NCBI RefSeq assembly: GCF_900116805.1
Contig: NZ_FPBV01000003.1
Span: 124,001 to 188,000 of the forward strand
Direction: 5' to 3'
Length of the DNA: 64,000 nt
Origin: Paenalicyclobacillus macrosporangiidus
GTDB taxonomy: Bacteria > Bacillota > Bacilli > Alicyclobacillales > Alicyclobacillaceae
Part shown: positions 26,359 to 34,819 of the stretch, in pieces
Position numbering within the stretch: the stretch's first letter is position 1
Layout: every line of letters starts with the position of its first letter
Position numbers and translations under genes: made by a program
Notes under the pieces: model-generated
The model's database searches: none
Seen by the model: the letters and a program-made list of their open reading frames with translations, nothing else
Told to the model about the DNA's origin: nothing

Positions 26359-27135
26359 TCAGCCGCGCGGCACAATCTGCGGGTGTCCTGCGAGGAAGCC
26401 CCCGTCTACCGGCAGCGCGATGCCGGTGATGAACGAGGCCGCCGGGGAGGCCAAAAAGCACACCGCTTCCGCAATCTCCTCCGGCTGTCCGAGCCGTCCC
26501 TGGGGCGTCTTGAGCAGGATGTTGTCGCGGAACGATGGCTCCTCCAGCGCACGTGCTGTCATCTCCGTGCGGATGTACCCCGGGCTGACCGCGTTGACGC
26601 GGATGTTGTGTTTCGCCCACTCCACCGCGAGCACCCGGGTATACTGCAGGAGTCCTCCTTTGGCCGCGGCGTACGCGCTCTGGTTCGGCGTGGTCACATG
26701 CGACATCATGGATGTGATGGTCACGATGCTGCCGCCGCCCTGCTGGATCATGCGCCGGCCGACCGCCTGGCAGGTCCGGTACGCGCCCGTCAAATTGGTA
26801 TTCAACACGCGCACCCAGGCTTCCTCCGGGTAATCCTCCGCGGGCACCCGGGCGTTGATTCCCGCGCAATACACGAGGCTGTCGATGCGCCCGAAATCCG
26901 TCACCACCCGCTCGACAAACGCGTCGACGCTGGCGCCCTCGGTCACGTCGAGGAGATAGCCCGCCGCCTGCCCGCCGCGCTCGCGGATGGCCGCCGCGGC
27001 CGCCTCCACCTCCGTGCCGGTGCGGCTCCCGATGACGACCCGCGCCCCGTACTCCGCAAACTTTTCGGCGACGGCCCGGCCGATGCCGCGTCCGCCGCCC
27101 GCCACCACGACGACCTGATTCTGAAGCCCTCTCAT
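26359..27135 (-). CDS. SDR family oxidoreductase
   Basis: A 258-aa classical SDR with GGGRGIG near residue 13, CAGINAR where NNAG is usual, and a catalytic Ser/YAAAK set. The ATG overlaps the stop of the upstream MFS transporter by four bases, which fixes the start; the frame continues upstream only as an overlap with that gene. It resembles 2-deoxygluconate/gluconate dehydrogenase-like SDRs. In context it probably oxidises a hydroxyl of the acid brought in by the neighbouring transporters. Confidence 0.88.
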   Translation of the reverse strand: MRGLQNQVVVVAGGGRGIGRAVAEKFAEYGARVVIGSRTGTEVEAAAAAIRERGGQAAGYLLDVTEGASVDAFVERVVTDFGRIDSLVYCAGINARVPAEDYPEEAWVRVLNTNLTGAYRTCQAVGRRMIQQGGGSIVTITSMMSHVTTPNQSAYAAAKGGLLQYTRVLAVEWAKHNIRVNAVSPGYIRTEMTARALEEPSFRDNILLKTPQGRLGQPEEIAEAVCFLASPAASFITGIALPVDGGFLAGHPQIVPRG

Positions 27136-28442
27136 CCTCGCACCTCGTCCGAAATCGGTTTTTTCACGATGAACCAGTAGCACAGCGCCGCGCACCCGGC
27201 GATGATCCCACCGCTGATGAACGCCAGCGAATACGACCCGGTGCTGTCCGCAATCATCCCGGTGATCACCGGCGAAAAGGCGCCGCCGAAGTAGCCGCCG
27301 AAATTCTGGATGGCACCCACGGACGCCACCATCGGGCCCGGCGCGACGTCCCCGGCCAGGGCCCACGCGCTGCCCGTGATGGCCGAGATAAAGGCCAGGG
27401 CCAGAGTGAGCAGCGTGATCGTGAACGCCAGTGAATGCACCAACGGCACCAGGATGACAGAGACGGCCGCCAGGATGGCGCACACGGTGATCATCGCCCG
27501 CTTGGCGTTCATGGGCGAAGCCACGCCCGCGTCGGCGATGCGCTTGGTGATGTAGCCGCCGAGGATGTCCCCGATGATTCCGCCGACCCACGGGATGCTG
27601 GCGTACACGCCGAGGGCGGACAGTGTCACGTGGTACGTCTTCTGCAGGTACAGCGGCAGGAAGTTCAAAAAGATGTTCCAGATCCAGATGGTGCAGAAGA
27701 ACCCGAGGATCATCCCCCACATGGTCCGGTACGTGAACAGGGTCCCCCAGCGGATGCGCGCCTGGCCGATCTGCTGTTCCTCACCCGCTCCGTCCGCCTG
27801 GATGTACGCCCGCTCCTCCGGCGTCAGCCGGCGGCTGTGCTCCGGGCTGCGGTAGAACAGCATCCAGAACACGATGAAGACGACGCCAATCAAGCCGGTG
27901 ACATAGAAGAGCATGCGCCAGTTGGTCGCCATCAGGATGGCGACGAGGATGGGCGGCGCCAAGGCCGGTCCCCATTTGGACGACGAGTCCCAGATGCCCG
28001 TCGCCAGTCCGCGCTCTTTGCGCGGGAACCAGGCGGCCGTCACCTTGGCCGATGTGGGAAAGCAGGGCGCCTCGCCCATCCCGAGCAGGAAACGTGCCGG
28101 GATGAACTGGCTCATCTTGTTGCAGGCACCCATGAGGAGCGTCGCCAGGCTCCACCACAGCACCGCGATGGAATACATCCGCTTGGCGCCGAACCGGTCC
28201 ACCAGCCATCCGGCCGGCAGTTGCATCAACGCGTACGTCCACGAGAACACCGTGCCCATCAGGCCGATGTCGGTGTTGCTCAGGTGCAGTTCATCCATCA
28301 TCGGCTTGGCCGCGATGCTGAGGTTGGTCCGGTCCAAATAATTGATGATTCCGCCGATGAGCAGCCAGATGATCACCGTCCAGCGCACACTCCCCGGGGA
28401 GCGCAGGCCCGGTCCCATCTCCGTCTGGATGTCGGCACGCAT
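27132..28442 (-). CDS. MFS transporter, anion:cation symporter family
   Basis: A 436-aa major facilitator with 12 predicted helices. NYLDRTNLSIAAKPMMDEL in helix 1 and GWLVDRFGAKR in the first loop are typical of the ACS group that carries hexuronates, glucarate, galactarate and related acids (ExuT, GudP, GarP). The start is the ATG after GGGGGTGAG; an upstream ATG has no site. It lies 92 bases after livF, and a small hairpin (28510-28529) lies between, so it could be co-transcribed with the ABC transporter or partly separated from it. Confidence 0.88.
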   Translation of the reverse strand: MRADIQTEMGPGLRSPGSVRWTVIIWLLIGGIINYLDRTNLSIAAKPMMDELHLSNTDIGLMGTVFSWTYALMQLPAGWLVDRFGAKRMYSIAVLWWSLATLLMGACNKMSQFIPARFLLGMGEAPCFPTSAKVTAAWFPRKERGLATGIWDSSSKWGPALAPPILVAILMATNWRMLFYVTGLIGVVFIVFWMLFYRSPEHSRRLTPEERAYIQADGAGEEQQIGQARIRWGTLFTYRTMWGMILGFFCTIWIWNIFLNFLPLYLQKTYHVTLSALGVYASIPWVGGIIGDILGGYITKRIADAGVASPMNAKRAMITVCAILAAVSVILVPLVHSLAFTITLLTLALAFISAITGSAWALAGDVAPGPMVASVGAIQNFGGYFGGAFSPVITGMIADSTGSYSLAFISGGIIAGCAALCYWFIVKKPISDEVRG

Positions 28443-28509
28443 CGTCTCACCCCCGTATCGATCCCGCCGCACCACCCGCCGCCTCAAGTGCAGCGGGCCT
28501 CACGGTCCG

Positions 28510-28529
28510 TCCGGCGCGCCTGCGCCGGA
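28510..28529. terminator. 8-bp hairpin after livF
   Basis: TCCGGCGC and GCGCCGGA enclose four bases immediately after the livF stop. There is no T-run; it may attenuate or stabilise the transcript between livF and the MFS gene. Confidence 0.35.
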
Positions 28530-28534
28530 TCCCG

Positions 28535-29254
28535 TCATCCCCGCCCGTGGGCGGTCAACAGCGTCGTGCGCACCGCGTCGTCCGCGAGCAGGTTCGCCGC
28601 GGTATCCGTCCGCACCACCCGGCCGGTCTCCAGCAGGTAGGCGCGGTGCGCGATGCGCAGGCTCATGCTGGCGTTTTGCTCCACCAGCAGCACCGTCACC
28701 CCTTGTTCGTTGATCTCGCGGATGGTCTGAAAGACCTGCTTGACGATGACCGGCGCCAGACCGAGCGAGGGTTCGTCAAGCATGAGGATCTTCGGGTTCG
28801 CCATCAGCCCGCGCCCGATGGCCAGCATCTGCTGCTGGCCGCCGCTGAGCGACCAGCCGAGCTGGTTCATCAGCCGCTTGAGGTCCGGGAAGATGGTGAG
28901 CACGCGCTCGATGCCCTGCTCCACCTCCGCTTTGGAGACCTTGCGATTGGAGGTTCCCATGATGAGGTTTTCTTTCACCGTTAGGCCGGGAAAGATGCGC
29001 CGGCCCTCGGGGACGTGCACAATGCCCTTGCGCACGATGGTCTCCGGCGGCAGCCGGTCAATCCGCTCGCCCAGATACTCGATGGTGCCCTTTGTCGGGT
29101 GCAGGAGTCCGGAGATGGTCTTCAGCGTCGTCGACTTGCCGGCCCCGTTGACCCCGAGCAGCGCGACGATCTCCCCTTCGTTCACTTCCAGGGAAATATC
29201 GTGCAGCCCCACCACCTCGCCGTAGCGGGATTCGATGTGATGGACCTTAAGCAT
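28535..29254 (-). CDS. livF: Branched-chain amino acid-type ABC transporter ATPase LivF
   Basis: A 239-aa ATPase with Walker A GVNGAGKST, the Q-loop region ending VPEGRRIFPGLTV (diagnostic of LivF), signature LSGGQQQM, Walker B ILMLDEPSLGL and the H-loop replaced, as usual in LivF, by VEQNAS. Three ATG codons compete; the third is used because homology begins there, although the second-last has a GGGGG run at longer distance. It overlaps the end of the fused livMG gene by eight bases. Confidence 0.93.
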   Translation of the reverse strand: MLKVHHIESRYGEVVGLHDISLEVNEGEIVALLGVNGAGKSTTLKTISGLLHPTKGTIEYLGERIDRLPPETIVRKGIVHVPEGRRIFPGLTVKENLIMGTSNRKVSKAEVEQGIERVLTIFPDLKRLMNQLGWSLSGGQQQMLAIGRGLMANPKILMLDEPSLGLAPVIVKQVFQTIREINEQGVTVLLVEQNASMSLRIAHRAYLLETGRVVRTDTAANLLADDAVRTTLLTAHGRG

Positions 29255-31058
29255 AGTCATACTCGGCATCATCCCCCAGGTATGCCTTGATCACCGCCGG
29301 ATTGCGCAGCACCTCGTCCACCGAGCCCTCCGCGATCTTCGACCCGAAATCCATCACGTACGCTTGCGTCGCGACCTGGGACACGAACGACATGTCGTGC
29401 TCGATGAGCAGGATGGTGAACCCGAGTTCATGCAGCCGGTAGACGAGATGCGAGAGTTCCTTCGTCTCCTCCGTGTTCATCCCCGCCGCCGGCTCGTCGA
29501 GCAACAACAACTGCGGCTCACAGACCATCGCCCGCGCGATCTCGACGATGCGCTGCTGGCCGTAAGGCAGATTCTTCGCCTTCTCATGGATGCGCGTGAA
29601 CCCGAGCAGGCGCAGCGTCTCCTCGGCGCGCTCGCGCGCGATGCGTTCCTCCAGATACCCGCGCGGTGTCGACAACAACGTACCCGCCAGACCGACCGTG
29701 CCTTTCGGGTAATACCCGACGATCACGTTCTCCAGCGCGGTCAGTTCCGGGAACAACCGGATGTTCTGGAACGTGCGCGCGATGCCGAGGCGGTTGATCA
29801 CGTGCGGTTTCAGCCCGGAGATGTTGCGGCCGTCGAACCACACCTCCCCGGCGGTCGGCTCGTAGATGCCGCTGAGCACGTTCAGGACCGTCGTCTTGCC
29901 CGATCCATTGGGGCCGATGAGGACGGCGACGTCGCCCTTGCGGACCGTGAAGCTGACGCCGTTGACGGCTTTGACGCCGCCGAAGTGCTTGTGCAGGTCC
30001 TTCACTTCGAGCAACACCTGCTCGCCCGGTGTCGGTCGATGGATCGGCTCGGCGCGCTGCATGAGCGTCTCGACGACAGCGGCCGGCTGGACGGGCGTTT
30101 CCTTTTTCACCAGCCGCAGGATGGCGCGCACGCCGCGTTGGACCAGGCCCCACAGGCCGTCCGGCAAGAACAGCACGACGACGATGACCAGGAGCCCGTA
30201 CACCGCAATGTAGTAATCCTTCAGGAAGCGCAGCCACTCGGGTAGGAACGTCAGCAGCCCGGCGCCGAGGAGGGTGCCGATGATGGACTCCTGGCCGCCG
30301 ACCAGCGTCATGGAGAAGAACAACACCGACTGATCGAAGATGTAAATGTTTGGGCTGATGTACAGCGCCCCCGCCGCATACAGCACACCCGCCAACCCGC
30401 CGAGGGCCGCGCTCACGGAGAAGGCCAGCACCTTCGCCCAGAAGAGGTTGATGCCGGCGCTGGAGGCGGCGATCTCGTCCTCGCGCAGCGCCAGAAGGGC
30501 ATTGCCGAGGCGCGAGTGGCGCAGACGGTACACCACGTACACCGCGAGACACAGGAAGACCAGCATCAGCCAGTAGTAGCTGCGGTCGTCGACGAACGAC
30601 AGCGGGCCGATGGTCGGCCGGGGAATGTTGGAGATGCCGTCGGCGCCGCCGGTGACGGTTGCCCAGTTGTTCAGCACGAGCGAGATGATCACCTGGAAGC
30701 CGATGGTCACCAGAGCCAGGTAGTGCGTCGTCAGCCGCAGGGAGATGGCGCCCAAAACCAGGCCGAACAAGGTCGGCACGATGACGCCGAGCAGTGCGGA
30801 GGGCCAAAACGGCCAATGGTGCTTGACGGTCAGGATGGCCAGGGTGTACGAACCGAGGCCGTAAAACGCCGCCTGGGCCAGGGATACCTGGCCGGAGTAC
30901 CCGAGCACCACCGTCAAGCCGAGGCAGGCGATGGCGTAGGAGACGGACAAGATGGTCAGGGTCAGATAGTACGTCCCGAGCCGCCCGCCGGGCAGCAGAA
31001 ACGGAACGATGGCCAGCAGCGCGATCACGGGGATGAACTTCAGGATCTGTCTTGCCAT
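29247..31058 (-). CDS. Fused LivM permease - LivG ATPase
   Basis: One 603-aa protein carries two normally separate subunits. Residues 1-325 are a LivM-type permease with about nine helices (VLGYSGQVSLAQAAFYGLG near residue 50). After a charged linker of about 35 residues, residues 360-603 are a LivG ATPase: Walker A GPNGSGKTT, GIARTFQNIRLFPELT, the non-standard signature NLPYGQQR, Walker B LLLLDEPAAGMN, and IEHDMSFV. No stop or frameshift lies between them. The start is fixed by GGGAGG seven bases upstream. The fusion would guarantee a 1:1 permease/ATPase ratio on that side of the complex. Confidence 0.93.
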   Translation of the reverse strand: MARQILKFIPVIALLAIVPFLLPGGRLGTYYLTLTILSVSYAIACLGLTVVLGYSGQVSLAQAAFYGLGSYTLAILTVKHHWPFWPSALLGVIVPTLFGLVLGAISLRLTTHYLALVTIGFQVIISLVLNNWATVTGGADGISNIPRPTIGPLSFVDDRSYYWLMLVFLCLAVYVVYRLRHSRLGNALLALREDEIAASSAGINLFWAKVLAFSVSAALGGLAGVLYAAGALYISPNIYIFDQSVLFFSMTLVGGQESIIGTLLGAGLLTFLPEWLRFLKDYYIAVYGLLVIVVVLFLPDGLWGLVQRGVRAILRLVKKETPVQPAAVVETLMQRAEPIHRPTPGEQVLLEVKDLHKHFGGVKAVNGVSFTVRKGDVAVLIGPNGSGKTTVLNVLSGIYEPTAGEVWFDGRNISGLKPHVINRLGIARTFQNIRLFPELTALENVIVGYYPKGTVGLAGTLLSTPRGYLEERIARERAEETLRLLGFTRIHEKAKNLPYGQQRIVEIARAMVCEPQLLLLDEPAAGMNTEETKELSHLVYRLHELGFTILLIEHDMSFVSQVATQAYVMDFGSKIAEGSVDEVLRNPAVIKAYLGDDAEYDYA

Positions 31059-31094
31059 GCGCGTCCTCCCTTCCGTTGGCATGACCGCCCGGAT

Positions 31095-31973
31095 TCAGAC
31101 CTTCTGCGACACCTTTTCGCCGAACAGACCGTACGGGCGGAAGATCAGGAACAGGACGAGCACGATGAAGGCGAACGCGTCCCGATACGCACCGGAGATG
31201 TAGGTTCCGCCGAACGTTTCGATGATCCCGATGGCCAGGCCGCCGATGATGGCGCCTTTGACACTGCTGAAGCCGCCGACGATGGAGGCGGCGAACGCCT
31301 TGAGCCCGATGAGAGAGCCCATGGTGGTCGTGACCATGTACACCGGGGCCACCAGGATGCCCGCCAAACCGCCGAGGGCGGTGCTGAGCGCGAACGTCAA
31401 CGCGTTCATGCGCGCCGTGTTGATGCCCATCAGCCGGGCCGTGGTCGGATCCTGCGCGGTGGCCTGCATCTGTTTGCCGAGCTTGGTACGCTCAAAAAAC
31501 CAGTTGAGCAGCGCCACCATCACCGCCGTTACTACGATGATCAACAGATACTGCGGATACACGTGCACGCCGCCGAGATCGACCGTCTGCTGCGAAAACA
31601 CGCTGGGCAGCTGCAGCGGCACCGGCCCGTACAGGATGAGAAACAGGTGCTGGAGAAAGATGGACCCGCCCACGGTGGCGATCATCACCGGAAGGAAGTT
31701 GCGCGGCCGGTTTTTCACCGGCTGATACACGCCCAGTTGGAACAGATACCCTGCCACGCCGGCCAGGATGACGCTGACGACGAAGCCCAGTGCGTACGGC
31801 AAGTGCGCGCTCACCACCAGGCTGACCATGAAGAACGCCGCCACCATGGAGAAATCGCCTTGGGCGAAGTTGACCACGTTGACCGCTGTGTACACGAGCA
31901 CAAAACCGAGCGCCACGAGAGCGTAGATGCTGCCGACCGCGAGTCCGGTGACAAGCAATTGGATGACTTGCAA
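31095..31973 (-). CDS. livH: Liv-type ABC transporter permease LivH
   Basis: A 292-aa inner-membrane permease with about eight helices. YALVALGFVLVYTAVNVVNFAQGDFSM is the classic LivH start, and the SIVGGFSSVKGAIIGG and LIFRPYGLFG stretches follow. The start codon is TTG with an AGGAGGG site 8 bases upstream; an ATG nearby is out of frame. It lies between the binding protein and the fused LivMG gene. Confidence 0.94.
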   Translation of the reverse strand: MQVIQLLVTGLAVGSIYALVALGFVLVYTAVNVVNFAQGDFSMVAAFFMVSLVVSAHLPYALGFVVSVILAGVAGYLFQLGVYQPVKNRPRNFLPVMIATVGGSIFLQHLFLILYGPVPLQLPSVFSQQTVDLGGVHVYPQYLLIIVVTAVMVALLNWFFERTKLGKQMQATAQDPTTARLMGINTARMNALTFALSTALGGLAGILVAPVYMVTTTMGSLIGLKAFAASIVGGFSSVKGAIIGGLAIGIIETFGGTYISGAYRDAFAFIVLVLFLIFRPYGLFGEKVSQKV

Positions 31974-32109
31974 GCGCCATTCCCTCCTCGCTTCGCGGGC
32001 CTATACGGTCCCCACTGGGGACCAGGCCCCTTCGGTGAGCTTTCGCCGACGGTGCGCCGGAGGGGGCGTCTTTCCGCCCCCTTTCGGCACAGGCCTCATG
32101 CCGGCAGAG

Positions 32110-33321
32110 TCAGTGTTTGCTGAAGTCGACATACTTGATGGTGTGCACCTTCTGATTGTCAATTTTGACGACCGTGTAGCCGTGCAGGCCATCGCCATTC
32201 TGGTCAAAGCTGTAGGTACCCTCGACGCCTGGCCGGTTTTGGACCTGCAACAGCCCCTGGCGGATGGCGTTCGGGTCCGTGCCATTCTTCGCGATGACGT
32301 CCTTGAGCACCATGATGGCGTCGTACACCCATCCGGCGAACAGATCGGGCGTCTCATGGTACTTGGCCTCGTAGTCTTTCGTGAACTGCTTGGCCGCGTC
32401 GTTGGCGTCCGTCACGAAGTCGGAGACCCCGTAGGTGCCGTTGACCGCGTCTCCCGCCAGTTGGATGCACACGTCGGTGGCGATGGACGGGGAGCCGACG
32501 ACGTTCATCTTCAGACCGAGCTGGCGGAACTGGCGCAACATCTGCGCTTCGTCTTCGGCGTTGGTCATGTAGGTCATCAAGGTATCCGCGCCGGAAGATT
32601 TGATCTTTTCAAGATAAGAGGTGTAGTCCTTGGTCGCGGTGGTGTAGCCTTCGTCGGCCACCACCGGGATGTTGTCCTTGGCGAACGCCTGCTTTAACAG
32701 ATCGTTGCCGCCCGATCCGAACGCGTCGGTGTCGTACAGGATGGCGACCTTCTTCGCGTGCAGATCCTGCACCGCGAACTGCTCCATCGCGGCCGAAGCG
32801 TACGTATCATTGGGCCGGAAGCGGAACACCCACTGGTTGCCCATGTTCGTCAGTTTGGGGTTGGTGCCGCCAATCATGTTCGGGATCTTCTGCTGTGCCA
32901 CGTACGGCAGCGTGGCTTGGACGATGGTGCTGCGCACCGAGTTGATGATGGCGACCACATTCGGATCCGAGGCCAGTTTTTGAAAAGCCGCAACGCCTCC
33001 CTGGTTGGTGCCCTGGTTGTCCTCAATCTTCAGCACGACCTGTTTGCCGTTGATACCGCCCGCCGCATTGATCTGTTCGACGGCCAGTTCCGCCCCGCGC
33101 TTGCCGTGCAGGCCGGACAGGGCCGCCGGCCCGGTAATTTCCTCCGACAACCCGATGACAATCTGCCCTCCGGACCCGTTGCCGCCTCCGCCGGACGCCG
33201 CGTTGCCACCTCCACTGTTGCCGGGGCCGCCACTGCCCGCGCCGCCGCTGCCACACGCCGTCACCCCCGCCATCAGGGCCATCGCGGCCAGCCCTGCACT
33301 CCATTTCCGCCATTTGCTCAT
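32110..33321 (-). CDS. Liv-type ABC transporter substrate-binding lipoprotein
   Basis: A 403-aa periplasmic-binding-fold lipoprotein. The signal peptide ends in a lipobox VTAC, with Cys23 as lipid anchor, followed by a Gly/Ser/Asn-rich flexible linker to about residue 52. The mature domain belongs to Peripla_BP_6 (GLSEEITGPAALSGLHGKRGAELAVEQINAAGG). Members bind branched-chain amino acids, amides, aromatic acids or other small acids. Here the regulatory region contains a consensus sigma-54 promoter and the adjacent genes handle sugar or hydroxy acids, so a non-amino-acid ligand is likely (inference). The ATG has a GGGGG site 8 bases upstream. Confidence 0.93.
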   Translation of the reverse strand: MSKWRKWSAGLAAMALMAGVTACGSGGAGSGGPGNSGGGNAASGGGGNGSGGQIVIGLSEEITGPAALSGLHGKRGAELAVEQINAAGGINGKQVVLKIEDNQGTNQGGVAAFQKLASDPNVVAIINSVRSTIVQATLPYVAQQKIPNMIGGTNPKLTNMGNQWVFRFRPNDTYASAAMEQFAVQDLHAKKVAILYDTDAFGSGGNDLLKQAFAKDNIPVVADEGYTTATKDYTSYLEKIKSSGADTLMTYMTNAEDEAQMLRQFRQLGLKMNVVGSPSIATDVCIQLAGDAVNGTYGVSDFVTDANDAAKQFTKDYEAKYHETPDLFAGWVYDAIMVLKDVIAKNGTDPNAIRQGLLQVQNRPGVEGTYSFDQNGDGLHGYTVVKIDNQKVHTIKYVDFSKH

Positions 33322-33453
33322 CACAACGTCCCCCTTTTCTTGCGTGTCCAAATTGGGTCTCTCCCGCCGCCGGGCGTTTCTGCCTCTGCCGCGCCTGCCC
33401 ATTACCGAACCTGGCCGTCGCCACACCCGCCCGCTTGCCGAAACACAGGTGCC

Positions 33454-33482
33454 AATGTTCCCTCGTCGCGCAACGTTGTCAA
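33454..33482 (-). promoter_or_regulatory. Possible sigma-A promoter of the liv operon
   Basis: A consensus TTGACA is followed after 17 bases by AACATT, a weak -10. A second TTGACA lies 11 bases upstream. It would give a shorter leader than the sigma-54 promoter farther up. Confidence 0.4.
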
Positions 33483-33507
33483 GAGTCTGTCAATTTTCGG
33501 CACAAAA

Positions 33508-33521
33508 AGAAAGCGTTTTCT
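33508..33521. promoter_or_regulatory. cre box upstream of the liv operon
   Basis: AGAAAGCGTTTTCT matches 13 of 14 cre positions. It lies between the sigma-54 promoter and the putative sigma-A promoter, suggesting carbon catabolite control of the transporter. Confidence 0.55.
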
Positions 33522-33632
33522 TTGCCAGGCACACCGTTGGCGCGGAGTTCGGCCGTCGCGGTGGGATCAGGTGGCCCAGGGAAGGTGGCCTGGAGAAAAC
33601 CTGACCCGTGCGGCGGTGTCACCACGTGGTGT

Positions 33633-33650
33633 AAGCAAGTCGTGTGCCAA
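33633..33650 (-). promoter_or_regulatory. Consensus sigma-54 promoter of the liv operon
   Basis: On the minus strand TTGGCACACGACTTGCTT is an exact -24/-12 promoter: TTGGCAC, five bases, TTGCT, with GG and GC ten bases apart. It lies in the 478-base gene-free stretch (33322-33799) between the zinc dehydrogenase and the binding protein, directing transcription toward the latter with a leader of about 300 bases. A palindrome suited to be an enhancer site lies about 95-110 bases further upstream. Confidence 0.8.
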
Positions 33651-33741
33651 GCCCGCTCGCGGCCCCAACCGCCACGCCGGGGCCGCCTCCGGGTTTGAAT
33701 CGTTGCAATTTTTCACGAACCGTCTTCTCGGTGATTCAATT

Positions 33742-33758
33742 TGCAACACGCGGTTGCA
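33742..33758. promoter_or_regulatory. Putative enhancer-binding site (UAS)
   Basis: TGCAAC-ACGCG-GTTGCA is a perfect inverted repeat about 95-110 bases upstream of the sigma-54 promoter at 33633-33650. A similar palindrome lies before the sigma-54 promoter at 39912, and another in the leader of the dehydratase gene at 63588. A further TTGCAA half-site occurs near 33708. Confidence 0.5.
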
Positions 33759-33799
33759 TAACTGCGCCCATCTGCCCGTCCCGCTCCGCCGCCGGAGCC

Positions 33800-34807
33800 T
33801 TATGGCACAAGGACCAGCTTGGGATAGCGGGCCGGACCGTCAATCTGTTCATCGAACGCCTCCTGGATGGCCCCCATCGGCCGCACGTCGAGCCACGCCT
33901 CGTCGGGCCGCACCACGCCGCTGTCCACCAGCCGGTGCGCCAAGCGGAAGTCGTCCTCCGTGTAACAGAAGCAGCCGGCGACCTCCAGCTCCTTGCGCAC
34001 CACCACGTTACCCTGCACGCGCGTGTCGTCCTCGTGCAGGCCAATCCACGCCATGCGCCCGCCGCTGCGGAGCACGTCCACGCACCCCTGGCGCGTGGCC
34101 GTCAAACCCACCGCGTCGATGGCCCGGTCCGCTCCGGCCCCGGTCAGGCGGCGCACCACCTGAACCACATCCTCGCGCCGAGGATTGGCCGTGTGCGTCG
34201 CACCGAACGCGACCCCCAGCGCCAAGCGCTCGTCGTTCGTGTCGACCAACACCAGCGGCGCGGCCCCGCGCAGCTTCGCCGCGAGCAGCGAGAACAAACC
34301 GATGATCCCGGCGCCGTACACGACGACGCTGTCGCCCAGCGACACCTGCGCCTGCGCGGCCGCGCGCAGGCCGCAAGCGAGCGGCTCCACCAGCGCGCCC
34401 GCGAGCGCGTCCTGCACCCGGTGGCAGCGATCCGCCGGGACCACCACGTACTCGGCGAAGGAACCGGGCCGGTGAATGCCAATGATGGCTTTCTCCGGGC
34501 AGTACTGCGGCATCCCGCGCAGGCAGTCCGGGCACCGTCCGCAGGCGATGAGCGGATTGACGGCCACCACGTCGCCGACCGAAACCCCTTTCGCCCCGTC
34601 GCCGAGGGCCGCGACCTCGCCGGTGAACTCGTGCCCCATCACCAGCGGCGGCTTGCGCAGGCTGTTCTCCCCGAGATACCCGGACAGCTCCGACCCGCAG
34701 ATGCCGCTGTAGAGCACCCGCAGCAGCACCTCGCCGGGCCCCGGTTCCGGGCGTGCCATCTCCCGCGTCTCAAAACGCCGCGGCCCTGTCCACACATACG
34801 CCTGCAC
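33800..34807 (-). CDS. Zinc-dependent alcohol/polyol dehydrogenase (MDR family)
   Basis: A 335-aa medium-chain dehydrogenase. GICGSEL supplies the catalytic-zinc cysteine (Glu where Asp is usual), GHEFTGEV the zinc histidine, and CGRCPDCLRGMPQYC the four structural-zinc cysteines; GAGIIG is the NAD-binding motif. Relatives include sorbitol, L-threonine, galactitol-phosphate and gulonate dehydrogenases. It is the last gene of the operon SDR - LarA-like - FAH - MDR, which starts from the sigma-54 promoter at 37878, and thus likely oxidises or reduces a sugar-acid intermediate. Confidence 0.9.
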   Translation of the reverse strand: MQAYVWTGPRRFETREMARPEPGPGEVLLRVLYSGICGSELSGYLGENSLRKPPLVMGHEFTGEVAALGDGAKGVSVGDVVAVNPLIACGRCPDCLRGMPQYCPEKAIIGIHRPGSFAEYVVVPADRCHRVQDALAGALVEPLACGLRAAAQAQVSLGDSVVVYGAGIIGLFSLLAAKLRGAAPLVLVDTNDERLALGVAFGATHTANPRREDVVQVVRRLTGAGADRAIDAVGLTATRQGCVDVLRSGGRMAWIGLHEDDTRVQGNVVVRKELEVAGCFCYTEDDFRLAHRLVDSGVVRPDEAWLDVRPMGAIQEAFDEQIDGPARYPKLVLVP

Positions 34808-34819
34808 GCCATCGCCCCC

